Shown: positions 44,938 through 52,250 of the stretch, in pieces | Layout: each line of letters starts with the position of its first letter | How positions within the stretch are numbered: position 1 is the stretch's first letter | IMG/VR virus record: IMGVR_UViG_3300023235_000008 | Span: 166,060 to 230,059 of that record | Reading direction: 5' to 3' (one strand) | Origin: a virus | Length of the DNA stretch: 64,000 nucleotides | The notes under the pieces: model-generated | Database searches by the model: none | What the model was told of the DNA's origin: nothing | The model's input: the letters and a program-made list of their open reading frames with translations, nothing else | Translations under genes and position numbers: made by a program

Positions 44938-46712
44938 GTTTTAAAATCAATACACTGACCGTTAAAAATTTTATGAGCGTGGGAAATCAAACCCAAGCGA
45001 TTGATTTTGATCGTGACGATCTTACCCTTGTTCTTGGTGAAAATCTTGACCAAGGCGGTGATGATGCGGGCGCACGTAATGGAACTGGTAAAACCACAAT
45101 CATTAACGCATTATCATATGCACTTTACGGTCAGGCTTTAACTAAGATCAAAGTAAATAATCTTATCAATAAGACAAACGGAAAAGGCATGGTCGTATCT
45201 GTCGATTTTGATAAAGACGGCACTAGTTATCGAATAGAACGTGGTCGTAAATCAAACTTCCTTCGTTTTTATATCGAAGGTCTTGAACAAGAACTTGCCG
45301 ACGATGAATCACAGGGCGATAGCCGTGAAACACAAGCAGATATCGAAAAACTCCTGAATATGTCGCATGATATGTTCAAGCATATTTTAGCATTGAACAC
45401 ATACTCGGAACCGTTCCTTAGTATGCGGGCGAATGATCAGCGGCAGATTATTGAACAACTGCTCGGCATTACGCTATTAAGCGAAAAAGCCAATGTTCTT
45501 AAAACCGATTTAAAATCTTCAAAGGATTCAATTAAAACCGAAGAAGTAAGGATCGCTACATTACAAGAATCAAATAAAAAAATCGAAGAAACTATCGAAA
45601 GTCTACAACGCCGACAACGCCTATGGCATAAAAGCATTGAAGAAAAGATTGCCAATCTCAATAAACAACTTGATGATTTATCACACGTTGATATTGAAGC
45701 TGAACTAAAAGCACATGAAGATTTAGGTGTGTGGAAATTAAAAGTGGGTGAAATTGAAGACTTGGCTAAAAAATTAAACACAGCCGACAAAACTTTATAC
45801 AAAGCCACAAATGCGTTTATCAAGGCTGAACGAAATCTTAAAGTTACAACAGAAGATATGAAATGTCCTACATGTGCCCGAGATTTACACGATGAAAAAC
45901 ACCAACACCTTATAAATGATGCTAAAGAAGAGTATGATGCGTGTTCACGGGAATGTAGTAAATACCAAAGCGAAGTTGATACTATTGCTAATATTATCGA
46001 TAACTGCGTTGATCCCGGCGATAAGCCAAATACTTTTTACAATGGGTTACATGAAGCACATAATCACAATTCAAGCTTAACGCATCTCACATCACAGATT
46101 AAGGATGCCAAAGCCGAATCCGATCCATATGATGAACAAATTGACGATTTACAAAACGAAGCATTAAGTGTGATTTCTTATGATCACATGAACGAACTAG
46201 CTAATTTACGTGATCATCAAGATTTCTTATTGAAGCTTCTGACCAACAAAGACAGTTATATTCGTAAGAAAATTATCGACCAAAACTTATCATTCTTAAA
46301 TGCACGGCTGTGTTATTATCTTGACAAAATCGGATTACCACACACTGTAGAATTTCAGAACGATCTTTCGGTTGAAATTATGGAATTTGGCCGTGACTTA
46401 GACTTTGATAATCTATCAAGGGGCGAACGTAACCGACTAATCCTAAGTCTATCTTGGGCATTTCGTGACGTTTGGGAAAACCTATACCAACCTGTAAACC
46501 TATTGTTTATTGATGAATTGATTGATTCAGGAATGGATGCTAGTGGTGTCGATAGTAGCCTGAGTATTCTAAAGAAGATTTCACGTGAACGTAAAAAATC
46601 GGTATGGCTTGTTAGTCATAAAGACGATCTTGCATTACGTGTTAATAACGTATTGACAGTAACCAAAGAAAACGGGTATACTACGTATTCCCCTGATGTT
46701 ACAATAGCATAA
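44934..46712 (+). CDS. 46: Recombination ATPase subunit gp46 (Rad50/SbcC-like)
   Basis: 592 residues (T4: 560). Walker A GARNGTGKTT at about residue 46, Q-loop region LNTYSEPFLS, long coiled coils with a zinc-hook CPTC at about residue 316, ABC signature LSRGERNRL and Walker B LLFIDELID near the C-terminus. Partner of gp47. Starts four bases inside the preceding gene (ATGA). Confidence 0.93.
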   Translation: MSFKINTLTVKNFMSVGNQTQAIDFDRDDLTLVLGENLDQGGDDAGARNGTGKTTIINALSYALYGQALTKIKVNNLINKTNGKGMVVSVDFDKDGTSYRIERGRKSNFLRFYIEGLEQELADDESQGDSRETQADIEKLLNMSHDMFKHILALNTYSEPFLSMRANDQRQIIEQLLGITLLSEKANVLKTDLKSSKDSIKTEEVRIATLQESNKKIEETIESLQRRQRLWHKSIEEKIANLNKQLDDLSHVDIEAELKAHEDLGVWKLKVGEIEDLAKKLNTADKTLYKATNAFIKAERNLKVTTEDMKCPTCARDLHDEKHQHLINDAKEEYDACSRECSKYQSEVDTIANIIDNCVDPGDKPNTFYNGLHEAHNHNSSLTHLTSQIKDAKAESDPYDEQIDDLQNEALSVISYDHMNELANLRDHQDFLLKLLTNKDSYIRKKIIDQNLSFLNARLCYYLDKIGLPHTVEFQNDLSVEIMEFGRDLDFDNLSRGERNRLILSLSWAFRDVWENLYQPVNLLFIDELIDSGMDASGVDSSLSILKKISRERKKSVWLVSHKDDLALRVNNVLTVTKENGYTTYSPDVTIA

Positions 46713-47689
46713 TGTTAGCAAAATGGCACTATCATATTGAAATTAGCTCTAAGTGTACATTGGCGTGTCCTCGTTGTGCAAGAACAGAAGTACCCGAGAG
46801 TCTAATAAATACACAACTTGACTTGGAGTTTTTTACCAAGAACTTTACCAAAGATATTTTAGATGATGTCGAAAAGGTAACATTTTGCGGCGACGATGGT
46901 GACCCGATATACGCACGTGATCTTATATCAGTAATCACATACCTAAAAACTTACGAGGTTGATATTACTATTGTGACAAATGGATCATACAAATCAGCAG
47001 ATTGGTGGTCTAAGCTTGCAATGGTGTTAGGCGAACGAGATGTTATTCATTTCAGCATGGATGGATGGGATAATAGAAGTAATAATTTATACCGTGTGAA
47101 TTCGGACTGGGATTCCATCATGGTGGGGTTTATGATTATGTGTAGAAGCAAGGCAATCGTTGTTCGGGATGTTATTGCATTCAAGTTCAATGAAGATCAC
47201 ATTGACGATATGATTTCCCAAACCAAACAACATGGTGCGGATATATTTCAGTTGACCAAGAGTACAAAATTCGGCAGTGTATATCCGTCATATGGCGACA
47301 ACGATCCATTGGAGCCGAGTAGCATGTACGTATCTTCTACTGACAGATTTGAAAGAGAATATACTATACTAAAAAGAAGTATCCCACAGAAGGATATAAA
47401 AGATTTATACGATAACGCATCCCACGATGAGGTAACGCCGTTATGTTACGTAGGATCAAAGGGATTGTTTATCAATAGCCGTGGCGAGTTCTATCCGTGT
47501 TGTTGGGTAGCTAATCGTTACAAACATAATGAAGATTGGCAAGGCAAGTTCGATCTTCATAAAAGTACCCTTTCACAAATATTTAATGATGAATTTTGGG
47601 AAGGTGATTTTAAGACATTCAAGTGGTATGAATGCCAGACGAAATGCTCGTCAAAACAATCATCCCTTGAAAAAGCAAGTGAATGGTAA
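46712..47689 (+). CDS. Radical SAM/SPASM-like enzyme
   Basis: 325 residues. CTLACPRC (residues 15-22) is the CxxxCxxC cluster motif, followed by VTFCGDDGDPIYARDL (GGEP-like). The C-terminal part GLFINSRGEFYPCCW with CQTKCSSK fits a SPASM-type auxiliary cluster. Such enzymes modify peptides, proteins, RNA or sugars by radical chemistry. Overlaps the gp46 stop (TAATG). Substrate unknown; no precursor peptide is evident, though the following 58-residue gene could be considered. Confidence 0.8.
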   Translation: MLAKWHYHIEISSKCTLACPRCARTEVPESLINTQLDLEFFTKNFTKDILDDVEKVTFCGDDGDPIYARDLISVITYLKTYEVDITIVTNGSYKSADWWSKLAMVLGERDVIHFSMDGWDNRSNNLYRVNSDWDSIMVGFMIMCRSKAIVVRDVIAFKFNEDHIDDMISQTKQHGADIFQLTKSTKFGSVYPSYGDNDPLEPSSMYVSSTDRFEREYTILKRSIPQKDIKDLYDNASHDEVTPLCYVGSKGLFINSRGEFYPCCWVANRYKHNEDWQGKFDLHKSTLSQIFNDEFWEGDFKTFKWYECQTKCSSKQSSLEKASEW

Positions 47690-47700
47690 AGGAGTTTATA

Positions 47701-47877
47701 ATGACCACACACGAACAAATTGTATCACAATACGAAGCATATCTAGCAGAACACGAGACTTTCGAAAGCAAGGGCGTTAAAGCCGCCGCCGCACGTGCAC
47801 GGAAAGCACTAGGTGAGATGGGTAAACTATCCAAAACACGCCGTGGTGAAATTCAAGACAAAAAGAACGCCATGTAA
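47701..47877 (+). CDS. Small basic conserved phage protein
   Basis: 58 residues with AAGGAG 6 nt before the ATG. The C-terminal part (KAAAARARKALGEMGKLSKT) is basic and Ala-rich. I recall similar short proteins in other T4-like phages near recombination genes, without known function; nucleic acid binding is likely from composition. Abuts the next gene. Confidence 0.7.
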   Translation: MTTHEQIVSQYEAYLAEHETFESKGVKAAAARARKALGEMGKLSKTRRGEIQDKKNAM

Positions 47878-48648
47878 ATGAACAAGGTTATTTTCACTGG
47901 GTGTTCCTTTACATTCGGCAACGGCATGGAAAGGAACATGGATTTATTTTGGGTTAATCTTTTACGCAATGACATTTTTAAAAAGCATGATGTCATTAAC
48001 TTAGGAAAAGGTGGCGCGTCCAATCAGGATATATTTTATCAAGCATCATCGGCTATTGCGAAATATGATGATATTGATTATATAATATGCCAGTGGACTT
48101 CGTATCCAAGATACACGTTTGAAGTAGGATTAGAAACATATGATACCAGCGCCTCAATGAAAATGAGACGAGATTATGACTTAAATGATCGCAGTTTAAA
48201 GTTGTCATACACTCGCCCTATTTGTGATCGCTTTATATCGTTGATTTATGATTATGGCGAACTAGTGAAAATAACCGAATTCATTAATACATTAAACGCG
48301 TTTGGAGACAAGCATAACATCGAAATCATACACATCAACGGGCTGTGTGTATGGGACGAAGGCTTTTTTGATAAAAAAGAATCATTTCTTTCCGGTGACC
48401 TATCACCATATACGCAAGAACTTCTTAATACCGCAAATAGAGATGATGACGAAATATTCTTAATATATGACAAGTTGTTTGGCGAGATTAGTGACGTGTC
48501 GCCATCGCGATGGGTAAATCTTTACGATTCATTTAGATCATCTCGGGTTGATTATGGCGAGGATAATAGGCATCCCGGCATTGCTTCCAATGAACATCAG
48601 GCCATGCTGGTAAAAAAATATGTAGATAATCAATGCCCCGTTTTGTAA
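47878..48648 (+). CDS. SGNH/GDSL hydrolase-like protein
   Basis: 256 residues. GCSFTFGNG (residues 8-16) corresponds to block I with Ser, INLGKGGASNQDIFYQ to the Gly and Asn blocks, and a late HPG (NRHPGIASNEH) to the catalytic His of SGNH esterases. Phage members are common but their substrates are unknown. The gene at 28624 is a related copy with a frameshift. Starts directly after the preceding stop. Confidence 0.7.
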   Translation: MNKVIFTGCSFTFGNGMERNMDLFWVNLLRNDIFKKHDVINLGKGGASNQDIFYQASSAIAKYDDIDYIICQWTSYPRYTFEVGLETYDTSASMKMRRDYDLNDRSLKLSYTRPICDRFISLIYDYGELVKITEFINTLNAFGDKHNIEIIHINGLCVWDEGFFDKKESFLSGDLSPYTQELLNTANRDDDEIFLIYDKLFGEISDVSPSRWVNLYDSFRSSRVDYGEDNRHPGIASNEHQAMLVKKYVDNQCPVL

Positions 48649-48884
48649 TCAGGCATCCCGATCTAGAAGAGTGGCATATCTCCGTAAATGACAAGGAGAA
48701 AGCCGATGGCTATGGACAGGTTGAAATCTTTTTTAAGCCATGGGGAATACGCCCCGATATCTATTATGATAAAATGGATTTTCTAGGAATCGAAGAGTCC
48801 GATGAACGATTTGATTTTTATATTGGGCTGTCAGCACATGAGGATATAGTTAAGAAAATCAATGAAAAAATTAATCCTAGTTAA
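48633..48884 (+). CDS. Unknown small protein
   Basis: 83 residues, start inside the end of the SGNH gene. Beta-rich N-terminus, acidic. No motif recognised. Confidence 0.6.
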   Translation: MPRFVIRHPDLEEWHISVNDKEKADGYGQVEIFFKPWGIRPDIYYDKMDFLGIEESDERFDFYIGLSAHEDIVKKINEKINPS

Positions 48885-48963
48885 CCTACCTAAACACGAT
48901 AGTATAGCCCCCCCCTGCGGGAAGAACTACAGTCGTTGTTAAAATTAGTTTCATAAAACCACT

Positions 48964-48971
48964 TATAAATA
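48964..48971 (+). promoter_or_regulatory. Late promoter box, leaderless spacing
   Basis: Perfect TATAAATA, ending 4 nt before the ATG at 48976. Confidence 0.7.
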
Positions 48972-48975
48972 GGGT

Positions 48976-49428
48976 ATGGACACAGGACACTGGGAATACC
49001 CTAACGACTTCGACCCCTCTGAATGGTTTGGATTTATATATCGTATTATCGAAAAAGATACACAAAAAATGTATATCGGTAAAAAACAATTCCAATCTAT
49101 TCGGAGGGTCAAAGTTAAAAATCGCAAGAACCGTAAAATAGTTCGTAAAGAAAGTGACTGGAAAACTTATACAAGTTCGTCTACCCACTTAAATGCAGCA
49201 ATAGAAGAAAACGGCATTGATAACTACCAGTTCATTATTGAGTCATTACATGAAACAAAAGGATCAATGTATTACCGTGAAGTAGAACTTCAAATAAAAG
49301 AAGATGTTTTACTTAAAGAACTTGACAATGGTACACCAATGTACTATAATAAGCAGGTAGGATCGGTTAGATTTATTCCGCCAAAACCTACACTTAAAGA
49401 ACAAAAATTTTATAACACAAAAATTTAG
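48976..49428 (+). CDS. GIY-YIG endonuclease (Seg-like)
   Basis: 150 residues. GFIYRIIEKDTQKMYIGKKQ contains the GIY and YIG strands, and a basic stretch (RRVKVKNRKNRK) and NYQFIIESLHE with a later Glu (EVELQIKEDV) complete the module. Comparable to T4 Seg homing endonucleases, although some T4-like phages have GIY-YIG repair nucleases of this size. No DNA-binding domain follows. Confidence 0.8.
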   Translation: MDTGHWEYPNDFDPSEWFGFIYRIIEKDTQKMYIGKKQFQSIRRVKVKNRKNRKIVRKESDWKTYTSSSTHLNAAIEENGIDNYQFIIESLHETKGSMYYREVELQIKEDVLLKELDNGTPMYYNKQVGSVRFIPPKPTLKEQKFYNTKI

Positions 49429-49490
49429 TGCTAAGTATAAGCACGAGGCATCATCGAGGGTATAAATCCCCAAGGCATATCAGGCATCAA

Positions 49491-49715
49491 ATGAAATATC
49501 ATTTTCTAGACGAGGCAACACGCCTCAGTTTATTACAAAGAGTACGACATAGAACAACCGATAAAGAATATCGGAAGTTCACACCAGTTGATCTAGATTT
49601 CATAGAATCTATGAAATACAAACTAAGTTCAACAAGTCTATCATCAGTTAAACTGTCAACAAAACAGTTTGAATGGTTATTGAGTATTCTAGAACGTAAA
49701 GAAAAAGAAAAATAG
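49491..49715 (+). CDS. Unknown small basic protein
   Basis: 74 residues from ATG 49491; a GTG at 49428 in the same frame would add 21 residues of low-complexity sequence. Helical, with a KEKEK end. Just upstream and downstream the short word AGGCAT recurs several times. Confidence 0.55.
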   Translation: MKYHFLDEATRLSLLQRVRHRTTDKEYRKFTPVDLDFIESMKYKLSSTSLSSVKLSTKQFEWLLSILERKEKEK

Positions 49716-49734
49716 ATATCGGGCATAAGGCATA

Positions 49735-50080
49735 TTTTAGGCATAAGGCATAAATGTTGCTACCTTAAAAGGTTAAGTTTGTGGAGCGCCGAAACTAAGT
49801 AGGTGAGCCTGTTGATTGGGCGGTCTGATTCGCTCTTCCTAACACACAAGCAATGCACACAATATTTTAGGAATCAATGATAGTGGCTCTGTGAAAAAGA
49901 TAACAACCACTGCCCAAAACTCACGTTGGCTAGTTACGGCGTGTGAGGGTCCGTTGTAGGAAGCTAGGGTAACGTTTCGAAGGTACAGAGCAACCGCCTT
50001 CGTCGCATGTTTTGCGAATCCCTTTTAATTAGTATGTTGTAGAACTCACAGAGAGAGCGAAAGCTTCTCGTGTTTTTTTT
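49735..50080 (+). ncRNA. Probable structured noncoding RNA
   Basis: About 340 nt with no coding frame and many paired blocks: ACCTT/AAGGT at 49760, TTCCTA with TAGGAA at 49836 and 49957, AGTGG/CCACT around 49880-49907, CTCACG/CGTGTGAG at 49921-49949. It ends in an intrinsic terminator. GC content is higher than the surroundings. The 5' end is uncertain. No known RNA family recognised. Confidence 0.6.
50053..50080 (+). terminator. Intrinsic terminator of the noncoding RNA
   Basis: GAGAGC-GAAA-GC(T)TCTC stem with one bulged T, then GTG and eight T. Confidence 0.8.
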
Positions 50081-50108
50081 ATACTTCTCTCCGCAAGGGG
50101 AGAAGTAT
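50081..50108 (+). other. Second perfect hairpin
   Basis: Twelve-pair stem (ATACTTCTCTCC with GGGGAGAAGTAT, one G-U) and GNRA loop GCAA, directly after the terminator T tract. Possibly a transcript-protecting or regulatory hairpin; there is no T tract on its 3' side. Confidence 0.6.
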
Positions 50109-50271
50109 GTCCAAATCTACAGAGAGTATGTGTAAAGAAAATATATTAAGCGTAAATCTTAAATCAGTATGCGAATGAAAATGAATAAGCGAAGTGAAAC
50201 GAAGCGCATTCATTGATTGAGCCGATGCCCTGTGCATCGCATTAGTATTATAATAGTTACAATATTTTATA

Positions 50272-51096
50272 TTATATGTTTGGATATTTTACGTCTTTTG
50301 CATCAGCTGCGTGGAATAATGGCCACATATCTTTACTTGATGGACCAGTTTGCCATTTTCCATCCTTTGTCTTTTTAGACCACATCTGACCTTCCCACTT
50401 GAAGATATTACCATTATGAGATAATAAAGTTCCTTTAGGGATTTCACGTGGTCTAGAAGGTTTAGGTGTTTCTTCTGGTTGTGCGTTAGGTGTTTCTTCT
50501 GATTGTGCATTATATTTTGCGTTGAGATATTCTTCAGCTTTCTTTGCAATATAAGCCTTCATGCCATCAATATTCTCAACTTCATTATCAAAGTCTCCGA
50601 TGCCTACGCCTTTAACTCCACCAATAATGCCATTCATAAAGTTCTTGAAAATTTCAAGTGTTTTAGAATCCTCTACTGCTTCATCTTTCGTGGCATTGAC
50701 ATAGTAATCTTCCCATTTCTTAGCAAATAATCTTGCAAGTTTAGGCGCATCTTTCTTGATGTTCTTCTTGCGTGTTCTGAATTCATCCGCAGAAAGATTA
50801 TTATTGGTACTTTGTTGTGGGGTGGTATCAGTTTGTTGTTGCGGAAAGAAACGTCTGAATTCGCTACTTGTTCCATCCATTCGCTGCAATAAATCGGTAT
50901 ATTCATTACCAGCTGCGGTCATTAACTTGACTAATATAGCTGTGTCGGATGATCCAAGGTTACCAAAAGCAGATTGTTTAAGTAGTGCATATGCTTTTTT
51001 AGAGCCTTTACCACCATTGCCAAGCTTATTGATAAGCTTTTCATCATCGGGTTTCGGTCCAGTTCCTGCTTCGAATATTAATTCACGATATTTCAT
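50272..51096 (-). CDS. Unknown protein in the tail cluster
   Basis: 274 residues. MKYRELIFEAG, a start common in T4-like phage proteins of this type, then a Gly/Lys-rich part, a polar linker (QQQTDTTPQQSTNNN), a helical domain and a duplicated SEETPNAQPEETP linker before a Trp-rich C-terminal module (LLSHNGNIFKWEGQMWSKKT). Could be a minor virion or assembly protein; I do not recognise it. Confidence 0.65.
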   Translation of the reverse strand: MKYRELIFEAGTGPKPDDEKLINKLGNGGKGSKKAYALLKQSAFGNLGSSDTAILVKLMTAAGNEYTDLLQRMDGTSSEFRRFFPQQQTDTTPQQSTNNNLSADEFRTRKKNIKKDAPKLARLFAKKWEDYYVNATKDEAVEDSKTLEIFKNFMNGIIGGVKGVGIGDFDNEVENIDGMKAYIAKKAEEYLNAKYNAQSEETPNAQPEETPKPSRPREIPKGTLLSHNGNIFKWEGQMWSKKTKDGKWQTGPSSKDMWPLFHAADAKDVKYPNI

Positions 51097-51107
51097 ATAC
51101 GTATTTA

Positions 51108-51347
51108 TTAAATAAACGGCATTTGTGTTTCTTTGGTTGCTTCCATATTCGATTGAATGATTTCAGAAATTAATGCACGATCCTTCGGCGGCATAATATA
51201 TACCTCATTAAGCGTGACACCGCCACGCATCCACCAGCATATTGTCAGGAGTTCTTTTCGTAAGGCTTCCACATTTTTATCGTAACTGTCTAGTAACTTT
51301 ACGATATCCTGATTATTGAGCGATAGAAGCCTTACCCGAAAAAATTT
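51108..51347 (-). CDS. Frame -1 extension of the gp26-like gene (tail assembly chaperone-type)
   Basis: This frame has no usable start before residue 40, but its coding sequence (RLLSLNNQDIVKLLDSYDKN, ELLTICWWMRGGVTLNEVY) begins exactly where the gp26-like gene ends. The slippery heptamer A AAT TTT occupies 51347-51341 in the right frame. A -1 shift there would make a 357-residue fusion (280 + 77). This mirrors the G/GT frameshift of tail assembly chaperones, which are encoded beside the tape measure gene, as here. Confidence 0.75.
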   Translation of the reverse strand, partial: KFFRVRLLSLNNQDIVKLLDSYDKNVEALRKELLTICWWMRGGVTLNEVYIMPPKDRALISEIIQSNMEATKETQMPFI

Positions 51348-52180
51348 GATGCCTCGAATTCAAGCGGTGCAGTATATTCGTGCTTACAATCCATACAAGT
51401 TAGATTTAATGGGTTTAACTCCATTTGTTTGCGGAACACCGTAAGAATATTTTCAATCATTTCATATGAACGCTTATCCGTATTAGTTACGAATTCAAAT
51501 ATATGTTTACGATCAATAACTTCAGTTCCATCAGGCATTACAATCTTATCAATGAAATTGCTCGTGATATCCATGGATAAGTTACTAATATTACTAAGAT
51601 AATCAGCATAAAGTTTATTTTTACGCTCATCATCCATTGTATTATCTGGATTATCGAGCAATGTCAATAAACGCTGTTCTTCGAACGTCTGCATACTGAC
51701 TTTATTAAGCTGACTAAACATCTGCGGTTTGAAATATATTTTCAAATCTTTGACCATATGCGGTTCTGAGAAATCGATGTGTCTTTTTTGATCAAGCATG
51801 ATGCGTAAATCGATTGCAAACTTATTTTCTTCTTTGCAGCTAGGGCAAATACTAGTGAAATCCATTTCTTCGCCATACGTGGCAATACGGATAGCAATAA
51901 GGATAGAATCGATGTCGGTAGTAGGCACACCCGCAGCATCTTTGATTTGCGGAATGCAACTTTGAATAACTTGTCTTGTTGCTGATCCATTCATAAGTGA
52001 ATCGGGCGTGTTTAGCGCAATTTCATCCCGTGCTGTCATAGGCATAACCGCGACTTCGGTTGAACCTTCCTCCAATTCAAGTGCACCGGGCGAATAATGC
52101 TCGCCTTTCGACGGCAAGTCTAAAAAAAGTGCTGGTGTTCGAAAATGTCCAGAAAGTGGGTTAGTATTAGGGGTTTCCAT
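51332..52180 (-). CDS. gp26-like baseplate/tail assembly protein (T4_baseplate family)
   Basis: 282 residues. AVMPMTARDEIALNTPDSLM, NGSATRQVIQSCI and two CxxC knuckles (CPSCKEENKF; CMDCKHEY) match the family of T4 gp26-type baseplate hub assembly proteins as I know it. Starts with ATG 52180 preceded by GGAGAAA. Divergent from the tape measure gene. Its last codons carry the slippery heptamer for the extension at 51108. Confidence 0.75.
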   Translation of the reverse strand: METPNTNPLSGHFRTPALFLDLPSKGEHYSPGALELEEGSTEVAVMPMTARDEIALNTPDSLMNGSATRQVIQSCIPQIKDAAGVPTTDIDSILIAIRIATYGEEMDFTSICPSCKEENKFAIDLRIMLDQKRHIDFSEPHMVKDLKIYFKPQMFSQLNKVSMQTFEEQRLLTLLDNPDNTMDDERKNKLYADYLSNISNLSMDITSNFIDKIVMPDGTEVIDRKHIFEFVTNTDKRSYEMIENILTVFRKQMELNPLNLTCMDCKHEYTAPLEFEASNFFG

Positions 52181-52191
52181 TAATTTCTCCG

Positions 52192-52199
52192 TATAAATA
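52192..52199 (+). promoter_or_regulatory. Late promoter of the tape measure gene
   Basis: Perfect TATAAATA, 51 nt before the chosen ATG at 52251. Confidence 0.7.
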
Positions 52200-52250
52200 C
52201 AATATAGTAGTGTGTTATTTATTGCACTAATTAACTTGGTATATAATTAT

